From positions 49,262 to 113,261 of the forward strand of contig CAZINX010000008.1 in NCBI GenBank assembly GCA_964540795.1: DNA of 64,000 nt. Reading direction: 5' to 3'. The notes beneath the pieces were generated by a model. That model saw nothing but the letters and a program-made list of their open reading frames with translations, was not told where the DNA came from and ran no database searches. This document shows, piece by piece, positions 44,642 through 53,923 of the stretch (positions within the stretch are counted from its first letter, which is position 1; every line of letters starts with the position of its first letter). Source of the DNA: Dichotomicrobium sp964540795. GTDB lineage: Bacteria; Pseudomonadota; Alphaproteobacteria; Rhizobiales; Rhodomicrobiaceae. The translations under genes and the position numbers were made by a program.

Positions 44642-45661
44642 ATGCGCGTCTACTACGATCGTGATGCCGACATCAATCTGATCAAGAACAAGAATGTCGC
44701 CATCATCGGCTTCGGCAGCCAGGGCCATGCCCATGCGCTCAATCTGCGCGATTCCGGCGTTGCGAACGTGGTGGTGGGCCTGCGCGAAGGCTCGGGGTCC
44801 GCGCGCAAGGCCGAGGCGCAGGGCCTCACCGTGATGAGCGTGGCCGATGCGGCGAAGGCCGCCGATGTGGTGATGATGCTGACGCCCGACGAGTTGCAGG
44901 GCGACATCTACAATGACCACCTCAAGCCCAATATGCGCGAGGGCGCGGCGCTGCTGTTCGCGCACGGGTTGAACATCCATTTCAGCCTGATCGAACCGCG
45001 CGCCGATCTCGATGTGGCGATGGTCGCGCCGAAGGGGCCGGGCCACACGGTGCGCGCGGAATATCAGCGCGGCGCGGGCGTGCCCTGCCTGATGGCGGTG
45101 GACCGCGACGCCAGCGGCAACGCCCATGACCTGGCGCTGTCCTATGCCGCGGCGATCGGCGGTGGGCGCGCGGGCATCATCGAGACGAGCTTCCGCGAGG
45201 AGTGCGAGACCGACCTGTTCGGCGAGCAGTCAGTGCTGTGCGGCGGGCTGGTCGAGCTGATGCGCGCGGGCTACGAGACGCTGGTCGAGGCGGGCTATTC
45301 GCCGGAGATGGCCTATTTCGAGTGCGTCCACGAGGTGAAGCTGATCGTCGACCTGATCTATGAAGGCGGCATCGCCAACATGAACTATTCGATCTCGAAC
45401 ACGGCGGAATACGGCGAGTACGTCTCCGGGCCGCGTGTGATCACGCCAGAGACCAAGGCGCGCATGAAGGAGGTGCTGGCCGACATCCAGACCGGCCGCT
45501 TCACTCGCGACTGGATGCTGGAGAACAAGGTCAACCAGACCAGCTTCAAGGCGCGCCGCGCGGCGAGCGAGCAGCACGAGATCGAGGAAGTCGGCAAGAA
45601 GCTGCGCGCGATGATGCCGTGGATCAGCCAGGGCGCGCTGGTCGACAAGGAGCGCAACTAA
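44642..45661 (+). CDS. ilvC: Ketol-acid reductoisomerase (NADP+)
   Basis: 339 residues, the class I length. IlvC isomerises and reduces acetolactate in valine, leucine and isoleucine synthesis. The NADPH-binding loop is IIGFGSQGHAHALNLRDSG; the metal-site motif SFREECETDLFGEQSVLCGG and the C-terminal EGGIANMNYSISNTAEYG are canonical. AGGAG lies 11 bases before the ATG. No ilvBH genes are in the window. Confidence 0.97.
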   Translation: MRVYYDRDADINLIKNKNVAIIGFGSQGHAHALNLRDSGVANVVVGLREGSGSARKAEAQGLTVMSVADAAKAADVVMMLTPDELQGDIYNDHLKPNMREGAALLFAHGLNIHFSLIEPRADLDVAMVAPKGPGHTVRAEYQRGAGVPCLMAVDRDASGNAHDLALSYAAAIGGGRAGIIETSFREECETDLFGEQSVLCGGLVELMRAGYETLVEAGYSPEMAYFECVHEVKLIVDLIYEGGIANMNYSISNTAEYGEYVSGPRVITPETKARMKEVLADIQTGRFTRDWMLENKVNQTSFKARRAASEQHEIEEVGKKLRAMMPWISQGALVDKERN

Positions 45662-45709
45662 GGAAAGAAGCCGGCGGTCTGTGGCGTAAGGGCGGGCCGC
45701 CGCCTGGCC

Positions 45710-46423
45710 TTACAGCACTTCGACGGTGATCTCGCCGACGCCCGCCACTCGCCCATGCATGACGTCGCCGTGCTGCACCGCGCCCACGCCTGGCGGCGTG
45801 CCGGTCATGATCAGGTCGCCGGGGCGCAGCGCGAAATGCGCCGACAGAATCGCGATCATCTCAGGCACCTTCCAGATCATCTGATTGAGGTCGCCCTCCT
45901 GACGGCGCGCGCCATTCACATTGAGCGTGATCGCGCCATCACTGGGGTGCCCGATGCGCGAAGCAGGCACAACCGGGCCGCAGGGCGCGGAATGCTCAAA
46001 GCTCTTCGCCACATCCCATGGCCGGCCAAGCTTCTTCGCTTCGGCCTGCAGGTCGCGCCGCGTCATGTCCAGCCCCACGGCGTAGCCATAGACATGATCG
46101 AGCGCGTCCGCGATTTCGATATGTGTGCCGCCCTTGCCCAGCGCGACAACCATCTCGATCTCATGATGAACCTCGGCCGTCTTCGGCGGATAGGGAAACG
46201 CGCCGCCCGTCTCCAGCGCGCTCGCGGGCTTGAAGAAGAAGAACGGCGGCTCCCTGTCCGGGTCGTGCCCCATCTCCACGGCGTGGGCGGCATAGTTCCG
46301 GCCGATGCAGAAAATGCGGTTCACGGGGAACAGCGCCGCGCTGCCCTCCACCGGCAAGGCGGTGATGGCGGGCGGCTGGATCACATAGCGGTTCGGGGCG
46401 TTATGATTGTCGAAATCCGACAC
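45710..46423 (-). CDS. Fumarylacetoacetate hydrolase-family protein
   Basis: 237 residues from a GTG at 46423 with AGGCAGG upstream; a longer frame reaching into the Cfa-like gene is rejected. The FAH fold's metal ligands are in EVHHEIEMVVALGKGG and VYGYAVGLDMTRRDLQ; FCIGRNYAAHAVEMG and the GDLIMTGTPPGVG segment are also diagnostic. It most resembles the fumarylpyruvate/acylpyruvate hydrolase branch. No aromatic degradation genes adjoin it. It lies 14 bases downstream of the Cfa-like gene. Confidence 0.87.
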   Translation of the reverse strand: MSDFDNHNAPNRYVIQPPAITALPVEGSAALFPVNRIFCIGRNYAAHAVEMGHDPDREPPFFFFKPASALETGGAFPYPPKTAEVHHEIEMVVALGKGGTHIEIADALDHVYGYAVGLDMTRRDLQAEAKKLGRPWDVAKSFEHSAPCGPVVPASRIGHPSDGAITLNVNGARRQEGDLNQMIWKVPEMIAILSAHFALRPGDLIMTGTPPGVGAVQHGDVMHGRVAGVGEITVEVL

Positions 46424-46437
46424 GGCCTGCCTTGCTG

Positions 46438-47745
46438 CTAGCGGTAGAGATCGGCGCGGGTAGGCGGCAGCGGCGGCTCCCCGCGGGCGCTGCGCGAGGC
46501 GAGCGTCTGGAAAATCCGCGCCGAGCCGCGCTCGAAGGCCAGCGAACAGCCCGCCAGATAGGCCGTCCAGATGCGGTAGGTGGGCGCGCCAACCAGCGCC
46601 TCGGCCTCTTCGCGCCGCGCCATCAGCCGCTCGCACCACAGGCGCGTGGTCCGCGCATAATGCCGCCGCCAGCCTTCCACGTCATGCACCTCGAAACCGG
46701 CCTGCTCCATCGCCTGAACGGTGTGGCCGATGTCGTCCAGCTCGCCGCCGGGAAAGATGTAGCGGCGCAGCGCGCGCTGCTCGGCCCGCGCACCGAAGCG
46801 GCGGCGACCTCGCTTTGACCGGCGCGAGATCGCGTGGTTGAGGAACAGCCCGTCGGGCGCGAGCACGCGGCGCACCGTGCGCATGTATTTCTCGACGTTC
46901 GCCAGCCCGATGTGCTCATACATGCCGACCGAAACGACCTTGTCATAGGTGCCCATGATATCAGCATAATCCGTCAGGCTGACGGTCACGCGATCGCTCA
47001 GGCCGGCCTCGGCAGTGCGCGCCTGCGCCACCTCAAGCTGCGCGGGCGACAGCGTGATGCCGTGCGCTGTGACGCCGTAATGCTCGGCGGCGTAAGTGAC
47101 CAGCCCGCCCCAGCCGCAGCCGATATCGAGCAGCCGGTCGCCGGGCTTCAGCCGCAGCTTGCGACAGATCATCTCCAGCTTGTCGGTCTGCGCCTGGTCG
47201 AGCGAATTGGCCGGGTCGGTGAAATAGGCGCAGGAGTACTGCATCCGCGCATCGAGGAAGAGGCGGTAAAAGTCGTTGCCGACATCATAGTGGAACTGGA
47301 TGAAGTCGCGGTTCTGCGCCTGCGCGCGGCGCTCGCCCTCGATATCCCCGCCGAAAGCGCGCGCCTCGCCGGGCTTCTGCGCGTGCGTGAACAGGAACGG
47401 CAGCAGCGCGCCCGCGACGCGCCGCTTGCTCACGCCTTTCAGCGATTTGCGCTTGCCGCCTGCTTCGAGTTGATGGCCGAGGTCGATCAGTGAGCCGCCT
47501 TCCAGCGTGATGTCGCCCGCCGCATAGTGCCGGATGAGCCGGTCCAGCGTCGGCCAGCGCAGCAATGAGGCGATGACGCCGGGCGCGGCAATCGCGATCG
47601 TCAGCGGGCCGCGCGGATTGCGCCCGAGCGGCACCAGCGTGCCGTCCCACAGCCGCACCGAAGCATCCAGATCGAGATGATCCGTGAGATGCGCTGCCAG
47701 ACGGCGCGCCGCCGCAACGTGGCGATCCTGTCGATGGGCCGTCAT
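46438..47745 (-). CDS. Cyclopropane-fatty-acyl-phospholipid synthase-family methyltransferase
   Basis: 435 residues. An N-terminal lipid-binding domain (about 1-130) precedes the SAM-dependent methyltransferase: HYDVGNDFYRLFLDARMQYS, LLDIGCGWGGLVTYAAEHYG (motif I) and KVVSVGMYEHIGLANVEKY. These match Cfa/CmaS enzymes, which methylenate unsaturated acyl chains of membrane phospholipids, often in stationary phase. Several paralogues exist in alphaproteobacteria, so the exact product is uncertain. It follows the DsbA-family gene on the same strand (18-base gap). Confidence 0.9.
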   Translation of the reverse strand: MTAHRQDRHVAAARRLAAHLTDHLDLDASVRLWDGTLVPLGRNPRGPLTIAIAAPGVIASLLRWPTLDRLIRHYAAGDITLEGGSLIDLGHQLEAGGKRKSLKGVSKRRVAGALLPFLFTHAQKPGEARAFGGDIEGERRAQAQNRDFIQFHYDVGNDFYRLFLDARMQYSCAYFTDPANSLDQAQTDKLEMICRKLRLKPGDRLLDIGCGWGGLVTYAAEHYGVTAHGITLSPAQLEVAQARTAEAGLSDRVTVSLTDYADIMGTYDKVVSVGMYEHIGLANVEKYMRTVRRVLAPDGLFLNHAISRRSKRGRRRFGARAEQRALRRYIFPGGELDDIGHTVQAMEQAGFEVHDVEGWRRHYARTTRLWCERLMARREEAEALVGAPTYRIWTAYLAGCSLAFERGSARIFQTLASRSARGEPPLPPTRADLYR

Positions 47746-47763
47746 GGCGGGCCGTTGTCTCCA

Positions 47764-48450
47764 TTAGTCCAGATCGAGACGCTCGGCGCGGAATTCCTCT
47801 TCAGCCAGCTCGATCTGCTCCTGCAGCAGTTCCACCTGCTGCGCGCCGACCACGGCCCGCTTGCCGCCCAGTACGAAGGCCGGCACGGCGTTCACTCCGG
47901 CGTTCTGCATCTCCTCCACCATCTTCAGTATGGTGTCCCGGTCGCGGTCATCGGCAAGCTTTTCGCGCACCGCCTGGGCGTCCATGCCGGCATCGGCCGC
48001 CGCGCCTGCCAGCGCTTCAGGGTCGCCGATATTCGCGCCTTCGAGGAAGTAAAGCTGGAACAGCCGTTCGACGACGGCGTCCTGCGTCTTGGGGTCGCCC
48101 GCCCAGTAGATGAGCCGATGCGCGTCAACCGTATTTGGTGAGCGCTCGATCTGGTCGAACGCGAAATCTATCCCGTCTTCGCGGCCGACCTCGCGCAGCG
48201 CCAGGTACATTTCGCCCCCGTCCGAGGAGCCGAACTTGTTTTGCAGGTATTCGCCGCGATCCATCCCCTCCGGCGGGATGGTCGGGTCCAGCTGGAACGG
48301 CCACCACGTTACGGTCGCATCGATATGCGGAAGGCGCTCCAGCGCGCGCTCCAGCCGGCGCTTGCCGACATAGCACCATGGGCACATGACATCCGCGATC
48401 ACCTTGATCGGGAACGGTTCGAGCGGCGCGGTTCCGAACGGCTGAATCAT
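47764..48450 (-). CDS. DsbA-family oxidoreductase (FrnE-like)
   Basis: 228 residues from the ATG at 48450. The active site is C23-P-W-C26 in IADVMCPWCYVGKRRLE, with the cis-Pro region AVPAFVLGGKRAVVGAQ. There is no signal peptide, so this is the cytosolic FrnE/HCCA-isomerase-like branch with an alpha-helical insert. FrnE proteins act as disulfide isomerases or stress thioredoxins. It lies between maeB and the Cfa-like gene on the same strand. Confidence 0.9.
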   Translation of the reverse strand: MIQPFGTAPLEPFPIKVIADVMCPWCYVGKRRLERALERLPHIDATVTWWPFQLDPTIPPEGMDRGEYLQNKFGSSDGGEMYLALREVGREDGIDFAFDQIERSPNTVDAHRLIYWAGDPKTQDAVVERLFQLYFLEGANIGDPEALAGAAADAGMDAQAVREKLADDRDRDTILKMVEEMQNAGVNAVPAFVLGGKRAVVGAQQVELLQEQIELAEEEFRAERLDLD

Positions 48451-48505
48451 GCTCGCACTATGCCTCACGCGCTGGTTTGTGCCAAGCGGTCGCAGGTGTT
48501 TTTCG

Positions 48506-50779
48506 TCAGCCTGCCACGTCGTAGCCAGCCAGCGCGGCGAAGTTGACAAGATCGTTATCCGTCGCGCCCAGCCCTGCGATCTGCACCGGACGGTTCAGCC
48601 CGACAATAAGCGGCCCGACCACCTTGCTGCCGCCCAGCTCCTGCAGCATCTTCGTCGAGATGCTCGCAGAGTAGACGGCTGGCATGATCAGCACATTCGC
48701 GGTGTCCGACAGACGGCAAAACGGATAGGCGGACATCGCCTTGCGGCTCAGGGCGGCATCGGCGGTCATCTCGCCGTCGTATTCAAAGTCAACGCCCCAA
48801 TCATCAAGGATCTTGACCGCCTCGCGGACGCTTTCGCCGCGCTCGCCTGTCGGGCGGCCGAAAGAAGAATGGGCCAGCAGCGCGACGCGCGGCTTGAAGC
48901 CGAGCCGCTGCGACACACGCGCGGCCTCCACCGTGATGTAGGCGAGTTCGATCGGGGCGGGCATTTCGTGTACGGAGATGTCTGCGACCAGCACCATGCG
49001 CCCGCGCGCCTGGATGAGCGAAACGCCGATGGGCGTGTGGCCAGGCTTGGGATCGAGCACCTTGCGCACATCCTGATAGGCCGTCTCCCAGTTGCGTGTG
49101 ACGCCGGTGACCATCGCGTCGGCATGACCCATTGCAACCATGCAGCCGGCGAAGATGTTGCGGTCGGTGTTCACCAGCCGCTGGCAGTCGCGCTTGAGAT
49201 AGCCCCGCCGTTGTAGCCGAGCGTAGAGGAAGTCTGCGTATTCCGCATTGTGTTCCGACACGCGGGCGTTGACGATCTCGATCTCGTCGCAGTCGCGCAT
49301 GATGCCGGCCTGATCCATCGTTTCGCGGACCGTGTCCTCGCGCCCGATGAGTACCGGCGTGCCCAGCCCGGCCTCAGCAAACGCGCTGGCGGCGCGCACC
49401 ACTTGTTCCTCCTCGCCCTCAGCGAAGACCACGCGCTTGGGCGACTCGCGCAGGTTCTCGAAGATCATGTGGAAGAAGCCGGCGGTCGGGTCCATGCGCT
49501 CGGACAGCCTCGCCTTGTAGCCCTCCATGTCCACGATCGGGCGCGAGGCGACGCCGGAATCCATGGCCGCCTTCGCGACCGCCGCCGAGACATGGCTTAT
49601 GAGGCGCGGGTCGAACGGCGCGGGTATGATATAGTCCGGCCCGTAGCGCAAGCGCCGCCCCTGATAGGCCGCCGCAACCTGATCGGGCACATCCTGGCGG
49701 GCCAGTTCCGCCAGCGCCTCCGCCGCGGCGATCTTCATGGCGTCGTTGATGGTGCTGGCCTGCACGTCCAGCGCGCCCCGGAAGATGTAGGGGAAGCCGA
49801 GCACGTTATTGACCTGGTTCGGATAGTCTGAGCGGCCCGTCGCCATGATCGCTTCGGGAGAGACTTCCAACACCTCCTCGGGCCAGATTTCCGGGTCAGG
49901 GTTGGCCATCGCAAAGATGATCGGCTTGTCGGCCATGCTCTTGACCATGTCCTGCGTCACCGCCCCGGCGATCGACAGGCCGAAGAAGGCGTCCGCGCCG
50001 TCCAGCGCCTCTGCCAGGGTGCGCGCGGGCGTGTCAGCGGCGTGGGCCGACTTCCACTGGTTCATGCCTTTTTCGCGGCCCTGATAGATGACGCCTTTCG
50101 TGTCGCACAGGATGGCCTGGTTATGCGGCAGACCCATAGCCTTCACAAGCTCCAGACAGGCAATGCCGGCCGCGCCCGCACCGTTCACCACCAGCTTGAT
50201 GTCCTTCAACTCTCGCCCGGTGAGATGCAGGGCGTTTATGAGACCGGCGATGGCGATGATCGCGGTGCCGTGCTGGTCGTCGTGGAAAACCGGGATGTCC
50301 ATGAACTCGCGCAGCTGCTGCTCGATCACGAAGCAGTCGGGCGCGCGGATATCCTCCAGATTGATGCCGCCGAAGGAGGGGCCGAGATAGCGGACGGCGT
50401 TGATGAAGGTTTCCACATCCTCTGTGTCGATCTCCAGGTCGATGGAGTCGATGTCCGCGAAGCGCTTGAACAGAACCGACTTGCCTTCCATCACCGGCTT
50501 TGACGCCAGCGCGCCCAGATTGCCCAGGCCAAGAATCGCCGTACCATTCGAGATAACGGCCACCAGGTTGCCCTTGGTCGTGTAGTCGTAGGCGAGATCG
50601 GGCTTTTCCGCGATGGCCTGGACCGGCACCGCCACGCCCGGAGAATAGGCCAGGCTCAGGTCGCGCTGGGTGGACATAGGCTTGCTGGGCGTGATTTCCA
50701 GCTTGCCCGGGCGGCCCTGCTTGTGGAACTGGAGCGCCTCCTGGCGGGTGAACTGCGTTTCCTTGGACGTGGTGGACAT
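48506..50779 (-). CDS. maeB: NADP-dependent malic enzyme (MaeB type)
   Basis: 757 residues, the long bacterial type. Residues 1 to about 430 form the malic enzyme (YDYTTKGNLVAVISNGTAIL, EDIRAPDCFVIEQQLRE, VNGAGAAGIACLELVKAMG as the NAD(P)-binding loop); the rest is a phosphotransacetylase-like domain (VFAEGEEEQVVRAASAFAE and MVTGVTRNWETAYQDV) that regulates the enzyme allosterically. It decarboxylates malate to pyruvate. Divergent from mutS across 155 bases. Confidence 0.96.
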   Translation of the reverse strand: MSTTSKETQFTRQEALQFHKQGRPGKLEITPSKPMSTQRDLSLAYSPGVAVPVQAIAEKPDLAYDYTTKGNLVAVISNGTAILGLGNLGALASKPVMEGKSVLFKRFADIDSIDLEIDTEDVETFINAVRYLGPSFGGINLEDIRAPDCFVIEQQLREFMDIPVFHDDQHGTAIIAIAGLINALHLTGRELKDIKLVVNGAGAAGIACLELVKAMGLPHNQAILCDTKGVIYQGREKGMNQWKSAHAADTPARTLAEALDGADAFFGLSIAGAVTQDMVKSMADKPIIFAMANPDPEIWPEEVLEVSPEAIMATGRSDYPNQVNNVLGFPYIFRGALDVQASTINDAMKIAAAEALAELARQDVPDQVAAAYQGRRLRYGPDYIIPAPFDPRLISHVSAAVAKAAMDSGVASRPIVDMEGYKARLSERMDPTAGFFHMIFENLRESPKRVVFAEGEEEQVVRAASAFAEAGLGTPVLIGREDTVRETMDQAGIMRDCDEIEIVNARVSEHNAEYADFLYARLQRRGYLKRDCQRLVNTDRNIFAGCMVAMGHADAMVTGVTRNWETAYQDVRKVLDPKPGHTPIGVSLIQARGRMVLVADISVHEMPAPIELAYITVEAARVSQRLGFKPRVALLAHSSFGRPTGERGESVREAVKILDDWGVDFEYDGEMTADAALSRKAMSAYPFCRLSDTANVLIMPAVYSASISTKMLQELGGSKVVGPLIVGLNRPVQIAGLGATDNDLVNFAALAGYDVAG

Positions 50780-50934
50780 CGGTTTTGGATTTTCTGTGGG
50801 TTAGGCCAGCGCGTTAACGGGCTGGCGCTGCGTGTCGCATCGGAAAGTGTGACCATAGAGACCGCCTGCGACGGCTTCAAGAAGATCATTTTCATCCTAT
50901 CGCATGGGGCTTGGGCGTTATCGGGGGACTTTCC

Positions 50935-53637
50935 ATGCACGGAACGGTGAAGGAGCCGCGCGAAAAAGTGGGTCGCGATACCGTCACACCGATGATGGCG
51001 CAGTATCTGGAGATCAAGCAGGCGCATCCGGGCTATCTGCTGTTTTACCGGATGGGCGATTTCTTCGAGCTGTTCTTTGATGATGCGGTCGAGGCGGCGC
51101 GTGCGCTCGGGATCCACCTTACCAAGCGCGGCAAGCACTTAGGGCAGGACATCCCGATGGCAGGCGTGCCGGTCGCGCGCGCCGAGGAGTACCTGCACAA
51201 GCTGATCGCGAAGGGCTATCGCGTCGCCGTCTGCGACCAGACCGAGGACCCGGCCGAGGCGAAAAAGCGCGGCGCAAAGGCCGTCGTGCGCCGCGAGGTG
51301 GTGCGGCTTGTCACGCCTGGCACGCTGACCGAGGACGGGCTGCTGGAGGCGGGCGGCAACAACTTCCTGACGGCGGTGTGCGCGACACGCGCGGGCGGCG
51401 CGCCGGGATACGCCTTGGCCGCCGTGGATATTTCCACCGGGGAGTTCGTGCTCAGTGAGGTGGCGGCGGCCGATTTGCCCGGCGAGTTGGCACGGCTGGC
51501 CCCAAGCGAAATCCTTGTGCCCGACAGCGCGGACGCGGAGCTTCAGGCCGCGCTGAACGACCACGCCGCGGCGATCACGCCGACGCCGGATGCCCATTTC
51601 AGCGCGCGCGCCGGCGAGGCGGCGATCAAGGCCGCGCTCGAAGTGAGCGTTCTGGACGGTTTCGGCGACTTCACAGGCGGCGAGCTGTCGGCGGGCGGCG
51701 CGGCGCTCAAATATATCGAGTTGACCCAGATCGGCGCGAAGCCGCTCCTCAGGCCGCCGCGCAAAGCGGCTGCGCAGGACGCCATGCGCATGGACGCGGC
51801 GACGCGCGCGAGCCTGGAGCTGTCCCAGACAACGAGTGGGCGGCGTGAGGACAGCCTGCTCTGGGCGGTCGACCGTACCGTCACCGCGCCGGGCGCACGC
51901 GAGCTGGCCGCGCGGATCAGCCGCCCGCTGACCTCGCCCGGGGCGATCGACGCGCGGCTCGATGCCGTTGGCTTCCTGCTGGATGCCCCGCGCCTGCGTT
52001 CAAAGCTACGGGCCAAGCTAAGCGAAGCGCCGGACGGCGCGCGGGCGCTATCGCGGCTCAAGCTGGGGCGGGGCAGCCCGCGCGATCTGGGCGCGGTGCG
52101 GGATATGCTGGATTGCGCTGCAGTTCTGCGCGAACTGCTGGCCGGTGCGGACGCCTTGCCGGGCGAGCTTGGCGAGATTGCCGAAGTCCTGACGAACTCG
52201 CGGACGCCGGTCCGCGCAACGCTGCGCGCCGCGCTGGAGGACGAGCTGCCCGTCTCCGCGCGTGATGGCGGATTTATCCGCGCCGGCTATGACACCGACC
52301 TCGACGAGAACCGCAAGCTGCGCGACGACAGCCGCTCCGTGATCGCCGGCCTTCAGGCGAAATATGCGGAACAGACCGGGCTGAAATCACTCAAGGTCCG
52401 CCACAACAACATCCTTGGCTATTTCCTGGAGGTCAGTGCCGCGCAGGCCGACCGCTTGCGCGAACCGCCGCATAACGAGACCTTCCGGCTGCGCCAGTCG
52501 CTCGCCAACGCCGTGCGCTTCACCACGCCGGAACTGGCCGAGACCGAAACGCGCATCACGCTGGCGGGCGAGCGGGCGCGGGCGATCGAGCAGGAGATTT
52601 TCGCGCGGCTGAGCGAAGAGGTGCTGGCCAGGCAGGGTACTCTGAGCGCGCTGGCCGAGGCGATCGCGCGGCTGGATGTTGCCTGCGCGCTGGCGGAGCT
52701 GGCCGAAGAGCGCAACTATGTGCGGCCAAGGGTCGACGACAGCGGGGTGTTCCAGATCGAAGGGGGGCGGCACCCGGTTGTCGAGCAGACGCTGGACGGC
52801 GCGGCCCCGTTTATCGCCAATGACTGCGCGCTGTCCGCGGACGGGGCGGGCGCCGCGCGGCTGGTGTTGCTCACCGGCCCGAACATGGCCGGCAAGTCCA
52901 CCTATCTCCGCCAGAACGCGCTGATCGCGATTCTCGCGCAGGCCGGGGCCTTCGTGCCCGCGAAATCCGCGCATATCGGCGTGTTCGACCGGCTGTTCAG
53001 CCGCGTCGGGGCATCCGACGATCTGGCGCGCGGGCGATCCACGTTCATGGTCGAGATGGTCGAGACCGCCGCCATCCTGAACCAGGCGGGGCCGCGCGCG
53101 CTGGTGATCCTTGACGAGATCGGGCGCGGCACCGCGACCTACGACGGCCTTTCGATCGCCTGGGCTGCGGCGGAGCATCTGCACGACGTCAACCGTTGCC
53201 GCGCGCTGTTCGCCACGCACTATCACGAACTGACCGTGCTCGCCGAGCGGCTGGCGGGCGTCGCCAACGCCACCATCCGCGTCAAGGAATGGCGCGACGA
53301 GATCGTGTTCCTGCACGAGGTCGCGCCCGGCGCGGCGGACCGCTCCTACGGCATTCAGGTGGCCAAGCTGGCGGGGCTGCCACGCGCGGCGGTTGCGCGG
53401 GCGCGGGAGGTGCTGGCGCGGCTGGAGCGCAAGGGCAATGGCTCTGGCGCGGCGATGGAGGAACTTCCGTTGTTCGCCGCCATGCGGGAGCCGGCGCAGG
53501 AGGCGTATGAGGGTGCGGAGGAAGAGATCGCGGCGCTGAAGACGCTGCGCGAGGAGATCGCCGCGCTCGACCCCGACGGCATGACCCCGCGCGACGCGCT
53601 CGCCGCGCTTTATCGCCTCAAAACGCTGCTTGATTAA
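50935..53637 (+). CDS. mutS: DNA mismatch repair protein MutS
   Basis: 900 residues from the ATG at 50935, with GGGGGA six bases upstream; a TTG at 50911 is less likely. The mismatch-binding domain shows the Phe-x-Glu motif (RMGDFFELFFDDAVEAAR). The ATPase has GPNMAGKSTYLRQN (Walker A, from about residue 648), VGASDDLARGRSTFMVEM, ILDEIGRGTATYDGLS (Walker B) and ATHYHEL. MutS recognises base mismatches and recruits MutL. It is the last core gene before tRNA-Ser and the island. Confidence 0.97.
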   Translation: MHGTVKEPREKVGRDTVTPMMAQYLEIKQAHPGYLLFYRMGDFFELFFDDAVEAARALGIHLTKRGKHLGQDIPMAGVPVARAEEYLHKLIAKGYRVAVCDQTEDPAEAKKRGAKAVVRREVVRLVTPGTLTEDGLLEAGGNNFLTAVCATRAGGAPGYALAAVDISTGEFVLSEVAAADLPGELARLAPSEILVPDSADAELQAALNDHAAAITPTPDAHFSARAGEAAIKAALEVSVLDGFGDFTGGELSAGGAALKYIELTQIGAKPLLRPPRKAAAQDAMRMDAATRASLELSQTTSGRREDSLLWAVDRTVTAPGARELAARISRPLTSPGAIDARLDAVGFLLDAPRLRSKLRAKLSEAPDGARALSRLKLGRGSPRDLGAVRDMLDCAAVLRELLAGADALPGELGEIAEVLTNSRTPVRATLRAALEDELPVSARDGGFIRAGYDTDLDENRKLRDDSRSVIAGLQAKYAEQTGLKSLKVRHNNILGYFLEVSAAQADRLREPPHNETFRLRQSLANAVRFTTPELAETETRITLAGERARAIEQEIFARLSEEVLARQGTLSALAEAIARLDVACALAELAEERNYVRPRVDDSGVFQIEGGRHPVVEQTLDGAAPFIANDCALSADGAGAARLVLLTGPNMAGKSTYLRQNALIAILAQAGAFVPAKSAHIGVFDRLFSRVGASDDLARGRSTFMVEMVETAAILNQAGPRALVILDEIGRGTATYDGLSIAWAAAEHLHDVNRCRALFATHYHELTVLAERLAGVANATIRVKEWRDEIVFLHEVAPGAADRSYGIQVAKLAGLPRAAVARAREVLARLERKGNGSGAAMEELPLFAAMREPAQEAYEGAEEEIAALKTLREEIAALDPDGMTPRDALAALYRLKTLLD

Positions 53638-53715
53638 GCCCGGCGCGCTGTTGGCCCGGTTGCGTGCGCCGAAGCGAAGCGATACATACACGGCAGAGGC
53701 CACAGCGCCACACGC

Positions 53716-53805
53716 GGAGAGGTGCCGGAGTGGTCGAACGGGGCGGTCTCGAAAACCGTTGAGCGCGCAAGCGTTCCGAGGGTTCGAATCCCTCCCTCTC
53801 CGCCA
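53716..53805 (+). tRNA. tRNA-Ser (CGA)
   Basis: 90 bases with encoded CCA and a long variable arm, as expected for a class II tRNA. Acceptor GGAGAGG (53716-53722) pairs with CCTCTCC (53795-53801). The anticodon loop CTCGAAA puts CGA at 53750-53752, reading UCG serine codons. The T-loop GGTTCGAATCC is intact. An AT-rich, gene-island boundary begins immediately after the CCA, making this the probable integration site. Confidence 0.96.
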
Positions 53806-53923
53806 CCTATCTTTTTATATTGTTGATTTTGAAGAATTTTCTGAGCCGCTAACTTTATATTCCCACTTTTGTTCCCACATTTCAACGCGGCTATGGGGCA
53901 GTGCGACGATGAATTCGGAGCGC
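53806..53923. other. AT-rich junction after tRNA-Ser: candidate island boundary
   Basis: The base composition falls sharply straight after the tRNA (T-rich run, then TTTATATTG). A short direct repeat, TTCCCAC, occurs at 53860-53866 and 53872-53878 separated by TTTTG. tRNA 3' ends are the usual attachment sites for tyrosine-integrase islands, and a defence island follows, but no integrase gene or copy of the tRNA 3' end was found in the window, so the boundary is inferred. Confidence 0.45.
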
